From assembly GCA_964556705.1 (NCBI GenBank), contig CAZKXX010000010.1:1-56364 (forward strand): a stretch of 56,364 bases of DNA, in the 5' to 3' direction. Position numbers and translations under genes: made by a program. The notes under the pieces are model-generated. The model was not told the origin of the DNA, did no database searches, and worked only from the letters and a program-made list of their open reading frames with translations. Origin of the DNA: CAZKXX01 sp964556705 (GTDB taxonomy: Bacteria; Acidobacteriota; Terriglobia; UBA7540). Of this stretch, positions 10,334-19,448 are shown in pieces; within the stretch, counting starts at the first letter, position 1, and each line of letters opens with the position of its first letter.

Positions 10334-10945
10334 TCACGCCAAGCCGCCCTTGGCCAGGTGCGACAGCAGGCCGAGCAGGAAGAACACTACCACCATGATG
10401 AGCAGGACCCGTCCCGCCGTGGGGCCTTCGACGAGGGCGCAGGGAACGTCCGGCGTGCGGCGGCGGGAGAGGTACCAGGGGAAGACCACAATCCAGACGA
10501 GCAGCGACCCCACGCCCCAGCGCAGCGGCTTCGGCACCCCGCGCCGCCGCGCGTCGTAAGTGACCCAGGCGGAAGAAAAAATCAGGACGATAAGCATGAG
10601 CGCTTGAGCGCCTTGCTCGCCCAGTTGGCGCTGCGCCACGAACGCGGTCAGGAGCCACACAAGGACCAGCGCGAAAAACATGGGCCAGGAAAACTGCGCT
10701 TCGGAGGGCGGCCGGGGCGCGGCCGGTTCGGTTACCGAAGCGACTTCTTCCACTGGAGGCGGAGCGGCCATTCGCGCGTTGGACCGCACGAGTTCGAGGT
10801 CCACCGGCTCGCGGCACGAGGCGCACACCCGCGCGGTCGGGCCGAGCATCTGGCCGCACCTCAGGCACGGAAATGGCTCCTCGGGCCCTGCGGCGCCGTC
10901 CGGCGCGGCCTCATTCGTATTTCGCGGCTCGTCGGGATTCTTCAT
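10334..10945 (-). CDS. Zinc-ribbon membrane protein
   Basis: 203 residues. The N-terminal cytoplasmic part has a double CxxC zinc ribbon (CLRC at about 27-30 and CASC at about 41-44), then a Pro/Ala-rich linker and three or four hydrophobic helices (about 88-105, 115-130, 146-160, 180-195) ending in a short basic tail. No family name is recognised; zinc-ribbon plus membrane-domain proteins of this type are common and uncharacterised in Acidobacteriota. It is transcribed towards galK and ends 55 bp from it. It may be co-oriented with the PIG-L gene upstream but is separated by about 110 bp. Confidence 0.75.
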   Translation of the reverse strand: MKNPDEPRNTNEAAPDGAAGPEEPFPCLRCGQMLGPTARVCASCREPVDLELVRSNARMAAPPPVEEVASVTEPAAPRPPSEAQFSWPMFFALVLVWLLTAFVAQRQLGEQGAQALMLIVLIFSSAWVTYDARRRGVPKPLRWGVGSLLVWIVVFPWYLSRRRTPDVPCALVEGPTAGRVLLIMVVVFFLLGLLSHLAKGGLA

Positions 10946-11017
10946 GGTCTCCGGATGGATTCAGGGTTTGGATGTTTCGTCGGGATCAGCGAGTGAGAGT
11001 AGGCAAAGCGCGATCTT

Positions 11018-11054
11018 CAATGACTCCATGACCCGATGATTCAACGATTCAATT
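11018..11054. repeat. Degenerate heptad/octad repeat
   Basis: Short imperfect tandem units of the type TGAYTCMA (TGACTCCA, TGACCCGA, TGATTCAA, CGATTCAA) run up to the stop codon of the PIG-L gene. The composition is more AT-rich than the coding sequence around it. This looks like a simple intergenic repeat rather than a regulatory site. Confidence 0.5.
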
Positions 11055-13103
11055 CTATTCGTTCCATCCTTCGTGCTCCATCCAGTCTAGCACCTGCCAG
11101 TGGGCTTCCGTTCGAGGAAGTTCGCTGAAGCTGCGCGCGCTGCCGAGCGCGCGATTGCCCATCTGCGACTGATAGAACCACACCGCCTCCTGGCGGCGCG
11201 CCGCGACTTCTCCCGGAACGTTGAGAATGTGTTTTTCGAAGCGATAGGGCGCCTTGGAGCGCGGGTCGGGCCCGTAAACCTGGTCCACGAGCAGTTTCAC
11301 GCCCGGCGGCAGCGCGCCTTCGCGCTTCAATTCCTGGAGCGCCTTGACGACGAACCAGTTGTTGGTTCGGTGGTCCACGTGGCGTTCGTCGGGATGGCCC
11401 GTGTAAATGATTTCGGGCTGGAACTCGCGAATCAGTTCCTTCGCGGCTGCAACGACGGAGTCTCTGGCGTAAGGCAGGTTCGGCCGAAACAAGCCTTCGT
11501 AGGGAGCGCGGTCGGTCCCGAGCAGGACGGAAAGATAAGGGTTCGAGGGGTTGACATGATTCATCCAGATCTGTTCCGAGCCGCCGTCCGGGAGACCCAG
11601 GAAGAAAATATTCTCCCTCGCCAAACCCAGATGGGCCAGCGCTGCGCGCGCCTCTTCCATGCGCAGTGCGCCGAAATAGAGCGCTTCGGCGGGACCGCAG
11701 GAGCGCTGGTAATAGCGGTCGCAGGAGCCGGCGTCGCCGCTCGTGAAGTAAACGATTCGCACCGGCACACCGTTTTCCACCGCGGCGCGAATGGTGGCGC
11801 TGTGCGCGGTCTCATCGTCCTGATGCGCGCTGAAAATCAGAATGGAGCGCGGCAGGGGATTAGCGGCGATTTCGAGCTGGCTCGCGGCGAGGATTTCACC
11901 CGCAGCGCTCCGCAGCTCGACGACGATGCGATAGAGGCCGCCGCCGTCTTCGGGAAGTCGGAAGCGGGCTTTGAGTTCGACCGGAGAGCCTTGGTAAAGC
12001 AGCTCCAGTCCCTCGGCGAGCGTTTGTTCGCTGAACCCCTCGCGACCGAGCGCGTGCAGTGACGCGCGCACCGTCACTTTGTTCCAGTGCCATGGGGTGG
12101 GGTTCTGTACGCTGAAAGGGATGATCGCTTCGTCGCCGGGCCGGAACATCGCGCGGGAGTGGTCGAACTCGATGGCGGCCGAGCGCGCGCCGGGAGAATA
12201 GAACTTTCGAAACGAATCCGTTTTCACGGCGTCCAGGCGCGGGAAAAGATACTGATTCGGGTAGGGCCGCGGTTCCTCCACTCCCGGCGGGCGCACGATG
12301 ACCGGCGGGCTGAAGGCGATGTCGAGAATCCGCCGCTCGCCGTCCCGCACGATGACGGCATACTGATGGAAGGCGGGTTGTTCCACGATTCGCGCCGCGA
12401 GCGCGCTGCGGGCGTCCAACTCCCGCCGTTCGCCCGCCGCGAGCGCAACGCTCTCCGCCACGGTCGCAATTCGGGGCGGTACGGCGTCGGGGGGCGGCGT
12501 AATCCACGGCCAATGCCGGTCGGCAAATTCGACGTGTAAACCTTCCAGCCGCTCGCCGCTCAGGTTCCTGAGCACCACACGCGCACTCACGCGATCGCCC
12601 GAAAAATAGAAGGACTTGTCGAGTTCAATGCGCTCGATCCGCACAAGCTTGCGATGGACTGCAAACGACGCTACGGCGCGGCGGGCGAAAAGCTGCCGCC
12701 GTGTCGCCGCATCGCTTGCGATGAGGTCCACTTCGTAACGGCCGGTCCGCGCGTCGCGCGGGACGGTCCAGACTTCGAGCGACTCGGAACGCCCTGCGGA
12801 CAAGGCCGGGGCAAGAATGCCCAGGGCCACGCGCTCGACAAGCGGATGCTCCTCTCCCGCGTAGCGGAGGGTCGCCGCAAGCGCGAGTGCGGGTCCGTTC
12901 TCGACGACGCCGCGCTCAGAGGGCTGCGGTGCCGCAGGGGCACGCGAGGCGCTGAGGCGAACGGTCTCACCGACGTTGTAGGTGATTTGGTCGGGAATCA
13001 GCAGAATGTCAGGCTCGAGTTCCGGGCGCTCCGCGGCGCCGAGCCACGCGGTGAGAATCAGGAGAAACGCGGCGAGTTGGGTGACCGACTTGTTCCGGAC
13101 CAC
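11055..13103 (-). CDS. Exported PIG-L family deacetylase with N-terminal beta domains
   Basis: About 682 residues with a Sec-type signal peptide (LAAFLLILTAWLGA). Roughly residues 25-410 are beta-rich domains of unknown role. The C-terminal PIG-L/LmbE domain starts near 420 and has the zinc-binding AHQDDE motif (PIG-L consensus AHPDDE, here Pro to Gln) and HxxH in DERHVDHR. PIG-L enzymes remove acetyl groups from N-acetylglucosamine-containing substrates. Two GTG codons lie six bases apart: the outer one (13109) overlaps its own ribosome site, whereas 13103 has GGAGG five bases upstream, so 13103 is chosen. Substrate unknown; a secreted amino-sugar deacetylase would fit the glycan theme. Confidence 0.87.
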   Translation of the reverse strand: MVRNKSVTQLAAFLLILTAWLGAAERPELEPDILLIPDQITYNVGETVRLSASRAPAAPQPSERGVVENGPALALAATLRYAGEEHPLVERVALGILAPALSAGRSESLEVWTVPRDARTGRYEVDLIASDAATRRQLFARRAVASFAVHRKLVRIERIELDKSFYFSGDRVSARVVLRNLSGERLEGLHVEFADRHWPWITPPPDAVPPRIATVAESVALAAGERRELDARSALAARIVEQPAFHQYAVIVRDGERRILDIAFSPPVIVRPPGVEEPRPYPNQYLFPRLDAVKTDSFRKFYSPGARSAAIEFDHSRAMFRPGDEAIIPFSVQNPTPWHWNKVTVRASLHALGREGFSEQTLAEGLELLYQGSPVELKARFRLPEDGGGLYRIVVELRSAAGEILAASQLEIAANPLPRSILIFSAHQDDETAHSATIRAAVENGVPVRIVYFTSGDAGSCDRYYQRSCGPAEALYFGALRMEEARAALAHLGLARENIFFLGLPDGGSEQIWMNHVNPSNPYLSVLLGTDRAPYEGLFRPNLPYARDSVVAAAKELIREFQPEIIYTGHPDERHVDHRTNNWFVVKALQELKREGALPPGVKLLVDQVYGPDPRSKAPYRFEKHILNVPGEVAARRQEAVWFYQSQMGNRALGSARSFSELPRTEAHWQVLDWMEHEGWNE

Positions 13104-13126
13104 GCTCACCTCCGGCAGAAAGCGCG

Positions 13127-13156
13127 ATTATAGAGGGCGGCAGCGCGCTCAGCCAA
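13127..13156 (-). promoter_or_regulatory. Probable sigma-70 promoter of the PIG-L gene
   Basis: On the minus strand TTGGCT (13156-13151) and a perfect TATAAT (13132-13127) are separated by 18 bp. Transcription would start near 13120, giving a leader of under 20 nt before the GTG at 13103. Confidence 0.5.
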
Positions 13157-13187
13157 CAGCCATCACAACCGTGTGCACAGAATCGCT

Positions 13188-14372
13188 TCAAGGCTTCGGA
13201 GTGAGGAAACGGCGTTTCTCGTAGCGAAGGAAAACGCCCTGAACGAGGAGGAGCAGGACGGCTGTGGCGACGAGCAGCCAGATTCCCTGCCGAACGCTGG
13301 CGCGTTCGGCCACATACCCGATGGCTTTGGGAAGAATCATGCCCCCGATCAGGCCGGTTGCCATCAGGATTCCGAAGACGGTGCCGAAAAGCTTGGGGAA
13401 GTAGGCGCTGGCGGTCCCGACGGTGGTCGGGAACACGGGAGCGAAGCTCAGACCGCAGATGACGATGCCGAGGGTGGCGAGCGCCAGCGAGGGCGCGGTG
13501 GCCATCAGGATCAGACCGAAAATCGAGGTCGCTCCCGCGGCCAGCAGCACCACGGGCCCACGAACGCGCTTGAGCAACTGGCTGGCCACCAGCCGGCCCA
13601 CCATGATGGTCGCCCAGAAACTCGTCAGGATCAGGCCGGAAGTTCTGGCGGAGACTGCGAATTCCTGCTCGAGGTAAGTCCGAATCCAGCCGCCGGCGGA
13701 AATTTCCAGCGCCACGTAGAAAAAGAGCACCCAGGAGAGGATGATGACGGCGGGATCGAGTGCGACGCTCCGCGCTTCCTGCCAGTCGAACCCGCTCGCC
13801 GAACGTGCGGCCGGAAACCGCTGCGCGAGCACCACGACCGAGACGGCCCCGACGATCACCGCGATCATCCACATCGCGAAGGCGAGCCCGAGTTGCGTTG
13901 CCACCAGCGTAATGAGCAGGGGGAAGAACACCGCGCCCAGTCCGAAGAAAATGTTCGCGAGGTTCAGTGCGGAACTGGGATTTTCGGGAAAAAGCTCGGG
14001 GATCAGCGTGTTCGAGCCGCTGTTCATGAAGCTGCCGCCGAGGCCGAGCACGAAGAGGAGCACCCCGAGGAAGAAAAAGCCGGGCGCGTAGGCAATGCCG
14101 AGAAGCGAAACGGCGCAAACGAGCGCACCGGAAGCGAGCACGGGCTTTTTCCCGAACCGGTCGATCAGCGGCCCGGCGATGAAGACCATGGGAATCTGCG
14201 CGAGGTAGAGGATGGTGAAGAGCGTTCCGCTTTCGTCCATGCCGAAGTGGAGTCGCGCGCGCAACTCCGGCAGAGTCGCGCCGAGAAACGAAACCAGGAC
14301 GCCGTAGGTGAACACGCCGGCGCAGGCAGTCCCCATCAGGTATTTGGTCGCCGTCTGCGTCCCTTTCGTCAT
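13188..14372 (-). CDS. MFS transporter, FucP/GlcP-like sugar permease
   Basis: 394 residues, about 12 transmembrane helices. The inter-helix 2-3 loop has the MFS signature (GPLIDRFGKKPVL), and the fold pattern with LGLGGSFMNSGSNTLIPELFPE resembles the fucose/glucose:H+ symporter group. The start is the ATG at 14372 just before the first helix region; longer in-frame extensions upstream are Arg-rich and non-membrane, so they are rejected. It is divergent from the acyl-CoA synthetase gene. Substrate unknown; a hexose is plausible. Confidence 0.85.
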   Translation of the reverse strand: MTKGTQTATKYLMGTACAGVFTYGVLVSFLGATLPELRARLHFGMDESGTLFTILYLAQIPMVFIAGPLIDRFGKKPVLASGALVCAVSLLGIAYAPGFFFLGVLLFVLGLGGSFMNSGSNTLIPELFPENPSSALNLANIFFGLGAVFFPLLITLVATQLGLAFAMWMIAVIVGAVSVVVLAQRFPAARSASGFDWQEARSVALDPAVIILSWVLFFYVALEISAGGWIRTYLEQEFAVSARTSGLILTSFWATIMVGRLVASQLLKRVRGPVVLLAAGATSIFGLILMATAPSLALATLGIVICGLSFAPVFPTTVGTASAYFPKLFGTVFGILMATGLIGGMILPKAIGYVAERASVRQGIWLLVATAVLLLLVQGVFLRYEKRRFLTPKP

Positions 14373-14465
14373 GGTGCGATGTCCGCCCGACCCGGACCGG
14401 GGAGGGAACCCGCATCGCCCTCCCGACGCGGAGGCGCCGGCGCGGGCGAAGTCTGAAGCGCGGGG

Positions 14466-14471
14466 ATTATA
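14466..14471 (-). promoter_or_regulatory. Candidate -10 element for the MFS gene
   Basis: A perfect TATAAT on the minus strand about 95 bp upstream of the MFS start. No good -35 is seen at 16-18 bp, so the promoter may rely on another feature or an activator. Confidence 0.4.
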
Positions 14472-14520
14472 GACTGGATTGCCCGACGGCGGACAGAAAA
14501 TCGCTCTGCCAACCGCCCGG

Positions 14521-14549
14521 TTGACATTCCGTGTGCCGCGGCATTCAAT
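14521..14549 (+). promoter_or_regulatory. Probable sigma-70 promoter of the acyl-CoA synthetase gene
   Basis: TTGACA (14521-14526), a 17-bp spacer and TTCAAT (14544-14549) on the plus strand. This leaves a leader of about 65 nt to the ATG at 14622. It lies back to back with the minus-strand TATAAT at 14466-14471. Confidence 0.55.
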
Positions 14550-14621
14550 CAAAAGCTCGGAAGCCGGAGCGGTCCGTCGGCTCTGGCGCGAAACAGAGTG
14601 GAGTTCGGGCAAGGAAGGCGC

Positions 14622-16763
14622 ATGCATCCACTGGATCCCATCTTCAAGCCGAAATCAATCGCCGTGGTGGGAGCTTCGCGCAAGGAAGGCTCGATCGGGC
14701 GGGAACTGTTGCACAACCTGATTCAATACAATTTCCACGGCAAGGTTTTTCCGGTCAATCCGAACGCGGAAGCCATTCATTCCATCAAAGCCTTCCCCAG
14801 CGTTTCCGCGATTCCCGACGCGGTGGACCTGGCGATCATCGTCGTTCCCCGCGACGTCGTGCTGAAGGCTATCGAAGACTGCGGGCGCAAGGGTGTGAGG
14901 GGGCTGGTCGTCATCACGGCCGGATTCGGCGAAACGGGAGAGGAAGGCCGGCGGATTGAAGCGGAGTTGCGGGCGCTCGTGCGCCGCCACGGGATGCGCA
15001 TGATCGGGCCGAACTGCATGGGCGTTATCAACACCGACCCGGAAGTCCGCCTGGACGCGACGTTTGCCCCCACGCTGCCGCTCGCCGGGCGCATCGGGTT
15101 CATGTCGCAGAGCGGAGCGCTGGGCGTAGCGATTCTCAACATCGCGCGCCAGCTCGACATCGGGTTCTCGTATTTCGTCAGCATGGGGAACAAGTCCGAC
15201 GTTTCCGGGAACGACCTGCTTGAATACTGGGAGTCGGACCCGCGCACCGACCTCATCCTGATGTATCTGGAATCGTTCGGGAATCCTCAGCGGTTTCTTC
15301 AGGTGGCGCGGCGCGTCTCGAAGCGCAAACCGATCGTGGCGGTCAAGTCCGGCAGGACGCCGGCGGGCGCGCGCGCCGCTTCCTCGCATACGGGGGCGCT
15401 GGTGACCGCTCAGGGGCTCGACGTCGCCACCGACGCGCTGCTTGAGCAGTGCGGTGTGATTCGTGTGGACACGGTCGAAGCGCTGTTTGACCTGGCCATG
15501 GGTTTCGTCAAAAATCCGCTGCCGCGCGGAAACCGCCTGGCGATTCTGACCAACGCGGGCGGCCCGGCCATCATGGCCACCGATACGGCCATTCGCCTCG
15601 GGCTGAGCGTGGGAAAGCTCGGCGAGCGCGCGACGCGCGAACTCCGCGGCCTGCTGCCGCCGGAAGCCAGCGTCGCGAATCCCGTCGATATGACGCCGAA
15701 GGCCGACCGCAGCCTCTTCGAAGCCTGCGCGCGGGCGATGCTCGAGGATGCGGACGTGGACATGCTCCTCGTGGTCTTCGTTCCGCCCATGATGATCCGG
15801 CCGATGGATATCGTGCTCGGTCTCGAGGAGTTGCGCCGGGAGTTTCCAAAACCTCTCGTCAGCGTGATGATGGCCCCGGAAGAATTCTTCCAGGAACTCA
15901 ACGAGAAGCATCCCGGGCACATGCCCGTTTACCTTTTCCCCGAATCGGCCGTGCAGGCGCTCGCGGCGCTTTACAGCTATCGCCAGTGGCGGGAGCGGCC
16001 GCTCGGCGAAGTGCGCGCCTTTGACGTGCGTCGCGCCGAGGCGGAGGGAATCCTCCGGGAAGTGCGCGCCGCCGGCCGGTCACAGTTGACGGTCGCCGAA
16101 GGCCTGCGGTTTCTGGAATGTTATGGGATTCCCGCAGCGCGGTCCGTGCTTGCTGCGGACCTCGACGAGCTTGAGAAGCAGGCGAGGGGATTTCGGTTTC
16201 CGGCGGTCCTCAAACTGATTTCGCCCGACGTCGTCCACAAGACGGAGGCGGGCGGCGTGGCGCTCGACCTGCGCTCGCCGGAAGAGCTGCTGGCGGCGGC
16301 GCGCCGGATGCTGGCCGGTTCAGGCGCCGGGAGAAACCTCGCGACGTTTCTCCTTCAGGAATACGTGCGCGGCGGTCGCGAGGTGATTCTTGGAATGTCG
16401 AAAGACCCGAGCTTCGGCCCGCTGGTCATGTTCGGTCTGGGCGGGATTTATGTGGAAACTTTGGGCGACGTCACGTTCCGCGTGCCGCCGCTCACCGATT
16501 TGGACGCCGCGGAGATGATCCGCGAAATCCGCGGCTATCGCCTGCTCGAGGGCGTGCGCGGCGAGCCGCCCGTTGACTTCACCGGCCTCGCAGAAGTGCT
16601 CGCGAGATTCTCGCAACTTGTGGGCGATTTTCCCTCCATCGCCGAAATCGAAGTCAATCCCTTCCTGCTCTTTCCGGACGCGCGGCAGTTTCGCGCCGTC
16701 GATGCGCGCGTGCGCCTGGAAGAAGAAGGGCGCGCCGCGCCGCCGGCCGCGGCTGGTGTTTGA
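14622..16763 (+). CDS. Acyl-CoA synthetase (NDP-forming), acetate-CoA ligase type
   Basis: 713-residue fused alpha-beta protein that interconverts acyl-CoA + ADP + Pi with acid + CoA + ATP. Order: CoA-binding Rossmann domain (about 8-130, VVGASRKEGSIG), succinyl-CoA-ligase-like domains (about 150-460) with the phospho-accepting His in SSHTGALV, and a C-terminal ATP-grasp domain (about 490-705, PAVLKLISPDVVHKTEAGG). No acetyltransferase domain is attached, so it is an enzyme of the ACD type rather than a Pat-type fusion. Start ATG at 14622 has AAGGAAGG upstream; an in-frame GTG at 14598 is less likely. Physiological substrate (acetate, propionate, aryl acids) cannot be read from sequence. Confidence 0.88.
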   Translation: MHPLDPIFKPKSIAVVGASRKEGSIGRELLHNLIQYNFHGKVFPVNPNAEAIHSIKAFPSVSAIPDAVDLAIIVVPRDVVLKAIEDCGRKGVRGLVVITAGFGETGEEGRRIEAELRALVRRHGMRMIGPNCMGVINTDPEVRLDATFAPTLPLAGRIGFMSQSGALGVAILNIARQLDIGFSYFVSMGNKSDVSGNDLLEYWESDPRTDLILMYLESFGNPQRFLQVARRVSKRKPIVAVKSGRTPAGARAASSHTGALVTAQGLDVATDALLEQCGVIRVDTVEALFDLAMGFVKNPLPRGNRLAILTNAGGPAIMATDTAIRLGLSVGKLGERATRELRGLLPPEASVANPVDMTPKADRSLFEACARAMLEDADVDMLLVVFVPPMMIRPMDIVLGLEELRREFPKPLVSVMMAPEEFFQELNEKHPGHMPVYLFPESAVQALAALYSYRQWRERPLGEVRAFDVRRAEAEGILREVRAAGRSQLTVAEGLRFLECYGIPAARSVLAADLDELEKQARGFRFPAVLKLISPDVVHKTEAGGVALDLRSPEELLAAARRMLAGSGAGRNLATFLLQEYVRGGREVILGMSKDPSFGPLVMFGLGGIYVETLGDVTFRVPPLTDLDAAEMIREIRGYRLLEGVRGEPPVDFTGLAEVLARFSQLVGDFPSIAEIEVNPFLLFPDARQFRAVDARVRLEEEGRAAPPAAAGV

Positions 16764-16831
16764 TTCGTTTTCCCTCTATCGTTCCCGCTACCGGAAGTCT
16801 TCGTCATCACGCCATTCATCGGGGAGGAGCT

Positions 16832-17643
16832 ATGCGACGACGCGCGCTCTGGCTGGTCTTCCTCCTGCTCGCGGCTGTGACCTGGCTACCGGCTTAGCTA
16901 TTCTCCAACCTGGTTGGGACGCGGGTGGGAAAGTGCCGGGTTTTGATCTCGAAATGCGACGGATGTTGAACCCGGACGGCACGGCGGACTTCGAAGGAGA
17001 CCCGGGAACTTGGAAGGCACAGGGGAGCCGACCGTGGATGACGCAGGACGGAGATACGAGCGCCTACAACTTTCAACTTCTGGGAGCGCGGCTGATTCTT
17101 TCAGGAGGCGGCCTGATGGCTCCAATGGAGCTCACGCGTGCTGGAGGTCCGCCGCCCGCCTTGCGCGGCTTGACGCCCGGGACCTCCAGTAGCGCGACGC
17201 CACAGCAGGAAAATATCCAGCCCGAAGCTGTGGAATTGCCGGAGGAGGCGAATCCGCTGGCCTCCGGCACGAGCGCGGCAGCAAGCGCTCGTGGGCTCAG
17301 CGAGGCGGAAGTGGCAGACCTTCTGGAAGCCGGCGTTTCCGAGCGGAGACTGCAGGACCTCGTGGCGGAGCGCGGGATTTCCTTTGGGGTCACCACTGCG
17401 GCGGCGACTCGATTGAGCAAGAAGGGCACCTCGGAAGGTCTTCTGACGGCCTATGGCGAATCGGGCCAAACCGCGAGGTGGACCGCCGAGGGTGACGAAC
17501 CCCAGGGCGTCGTCAACGCGACTTATCCGAACGGTGGGACGTAACAATTTCAGTATCGGCGGTCAGGAACGGACCTCATTGTGGGCGGCAGGAAGTACGG
17601 CCGTTACGGAGACGGATCCTGCGCCAAGACCTCCGTGGACTGA
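16832..17643 (+). pseudogene. Decayed gene for a secreted two-part protein (frameshift plus nonsense codon)
   Basis: An ATG with GGGGAGGAG upstream opens a clean signal peptide (MRRRALWLVFLLLAAVTWLPA) that runs straight into TAG at 16895-16897. Protein-like sequence continues in another frame: about 16900-17160 gives a lipocalin-like segment (LNPDGTADFEGDPGTW, LILSGGGLMAPMELTRAGG), then a Ser/Ala linker, then a helical segment (GLSEAEVADLLEAGVSERR, LVAERGISF) of a kind often seen in acidobacterial proteins. This frame hits TAA at 17542-17544, yet sensible sequence resumes in the same frame (QFQYRRSGTDLIVGGRKYG) to TGA at 17641. TAC to TAA would explain the second lesion. Either a real pseudogene or assembly errors. 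Confidence 0.65.
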
Positions 17644-17864
17644 TCCTTGCGCACTCGAGTTGGCGAACCCGGAGTGGCGCGGGGAGCGTGTCGCGGACGC
17701 AGCAGCAGCTCGAGCATGTATCCGCCGCCGATGCGGTCAACCAGAGGCGCATACACGTCGATCCGCGTGCGGGGCGGCGCGCAGAAGACCAGGAACGCGA
17801 CCGTCAGAAGAAGGCACTCGACTGCCAGAAATGCGGGGATCGAGAACAGAACCAGCGTCTCCAT
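17604..17864 (-). CDS. Hypothetical single-helix membrane protein
   Basis: 86 residues with one strong N-terminal hydrophobic helix (about 4-28, ending CAPP) and a basic, disordered-looking tail. The ATG has AAGGGGGA about 9 bases upstream. Its 3' end overlaps the last 40 bp of the decayed gene on the other strand. No family recognised; the tail may be chance coding, so this is a modest call. Confidence 0.35.
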   Translation of the reverse strand: METLVLFSIPAFLAVECLLLTVAFLVFCAPPRTRIDVYAPLVDRIGGGYMLELLLRPRHAPRATPGSPTRVRKDQSTEVLAQDPSP

Positions 17865-18149
17865 GGCGAAGGTTCCCCCTTCATTGGGTGTGTGAGCGGG
17901 AGACGCTGGCCAAGTTCCGAGGATTGTCCCGATGGTTCTTTCTCTTCTCAGGGACGCCCAGGGGCGTGCGGCGGCCCAGGTGGGACATATTGCATCGAAA
18001 CTATCTAGGCCAGCGCCAGTAATCCTTTTCTAAATCAACGCGGGAATTTAGCATTAGGTAAACTCCGAGTGCAAGCTTTTTTTCGCAGGCGGGATTTGCG
18101 GGTCGGGGGAGCGTGTAGGAATTTAGGTAACCATCGCATTTTCAAGAGA

Positions 18150-19421
18150 TTACGGTCTTCGATTTTGCTGAGACTCCATCTGGCGGATTTTAAGCGTAAG
18201 ACCGATAATGGCCAAGACGATAAACACGAGAGAAACCCCCAGCCCCTTGCGACGGAAGTCGCGTTCCTTCAGGGCGAGCACGCCCGCCTGGTGGGCCTGA
18301 TCGGAAACCTCGACTCCAGACTCGGCGAGCTTCTTCACCTCAGCCGGGTCGAAGGAGTGGACCATCACCTGAGCTTTGATGAGTGACTCGTGCGCGGCCG
18401 CCAATTCCACTCGCGCCGCGGAGACTTCCATTCCGGAGCGTTCTGCGCGGTCAACCATCTCCTCCGCCCGCCCGAGTGCGAGGCGCAGGCGGCCCAGATC
18501 GGCGGCCATGCTCTGCGCCGCGGTGTAGCCTCCGTCCCCTTCACCGTGGCATATGATGCAGGTGGAGTTCGGCCCGGTGCCCACCCAGTCCTCTCCGGGC
18601 TTGAGGACCGCATGGTTGGAGTGGCACTGCACGCAGCCGGGCAGGCCCATGGCGTCGAAGGCGGGTTTGTGAGGGCTTTTGTTGAAAAGGTCTTCGAAGA
18701 AGACGTGGCACGTGCCGCAGACGTGCGCGACGGATGCAACGCCCGGCGGCGTTGCGCCGTGATTACCGTGGCATGTGGCGCAGGTGGGAGCCGCCGTTTC
18801 GCCTGCCGCCACTTTCTCGGCGTGGACGCTCTTCAAGTAATTCTCCACCTGGTCGGTGGGAATAGGGTACCCCTTCATGTGTTCGGGGTTGGCGTGGCAG
18901 CGGGCGCAGGTCTCGACCAGCCGCGCCGGGTGGACGAGAGAGCGTGTGTCCCTGGCGGGCAGGATGGAGTGCACGCCGTGGCAATCGGTGCAGGCCGCAA
19001 CGTTCGTGTCGCCGGTCTGGAGCCGTTTGCCGTGCACGCTGGTCAGGTAATCGCTGTACTGGTCGGTGCGGATGCGGGGGTTGAAGCGATGCATATAAAC
19101 CGCGTCGGAGTGGCAACGCGCGCAGAGTTGCGGGTTGCGCGTCTTCCGAATGCGGCCGAGGTAACCTTTCCCGGGGCCTTTCGCTTCTTCCTTCGTCGGG
19201 ATGGAGGGGTCGCCGCCGTGGCAATCCGCGCAACTGAGTCCGACCCGACGATGAGTGTCGAGCTCAAACTGGCGGACGGGGTCGGCCAACGGTCCTTCGA
19301 GTTTGGCGTGGCAAGTGACGCAGTAATCGGCGGCCGCGGCCGGCGTCGCGAACGCCGCGAGCATGAGGAGGACCAGCGGGAAAAAGCTCGCTCCCACTCT
19401 TGTGACCCGGTCGGTCGCCAC
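18150..19421 (-). CDS. Nine-haem cytochrome c with C-terminal coiled coil and membrane anchor
   Basis: 423 residues. A signal peptide (to about residue 31, PAAAADYC) precedes nine CxxCH motifs: CVTCH, CADCH, CARCH, CTDCH, CARCH, CATCH, CGTCH, CVQCH and CIICH, spread over about residues 34-290 with many SVHG/SPHK-type distal histidines. Then comes a helical Ala/Glu-rich coiled-coil region (about 300-385) and a membrane helix (about 390-410) with a short basic C-terminus. The GTG start has GGAGG upstream. Last gene of the Rieske/b cluster, so it is the likely periplasmic electron acceptor in place of cytochrome c1. Family: cytochrome c3/NrfB-like multihaem; no exact named homologue recognised. 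Confidence 0.88.
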   Translation of the reverse strand: MATDRVTRVGASFFPLVLLMLAAFATPAAAADYCVTCHAKLEGPLADPVRQFELDTHRRVGLSCADCHGGDPSIPTKEEAKGPGKGYLGRIRKTRNPQLCARCHSDAVYMHRFNPRIRTDQYSDYLTSVHGKRLQTGDTNVAACTDCHGVHSILPARDTRSLVHPARLVETCARCHANPEHMKGYPIPTDQVENYLKSVHAEKVAAGETAAPTCATCHGNHGATPPGVASVAHVCGTCHVFFEDLFNKSPHKPAFDAMGLPGCVQCHSNHAVLKPGEDWVGTGPNSTCIICHGEGDGGYTAAQSMAADLGRLRLALGRAEEMVDRAERSGMEVSAARVELAAAHESLIKAQVMVHSFDPAEVKKLAESGVEVSDQAHQAGVLALKERDFRRKGLGVSLVFIVLAIIGLTLKIRQMESQQNRRP

Positions 19422-19448
19422 GTTTGGCCTCCAGTCCGGCGCGAGTCT

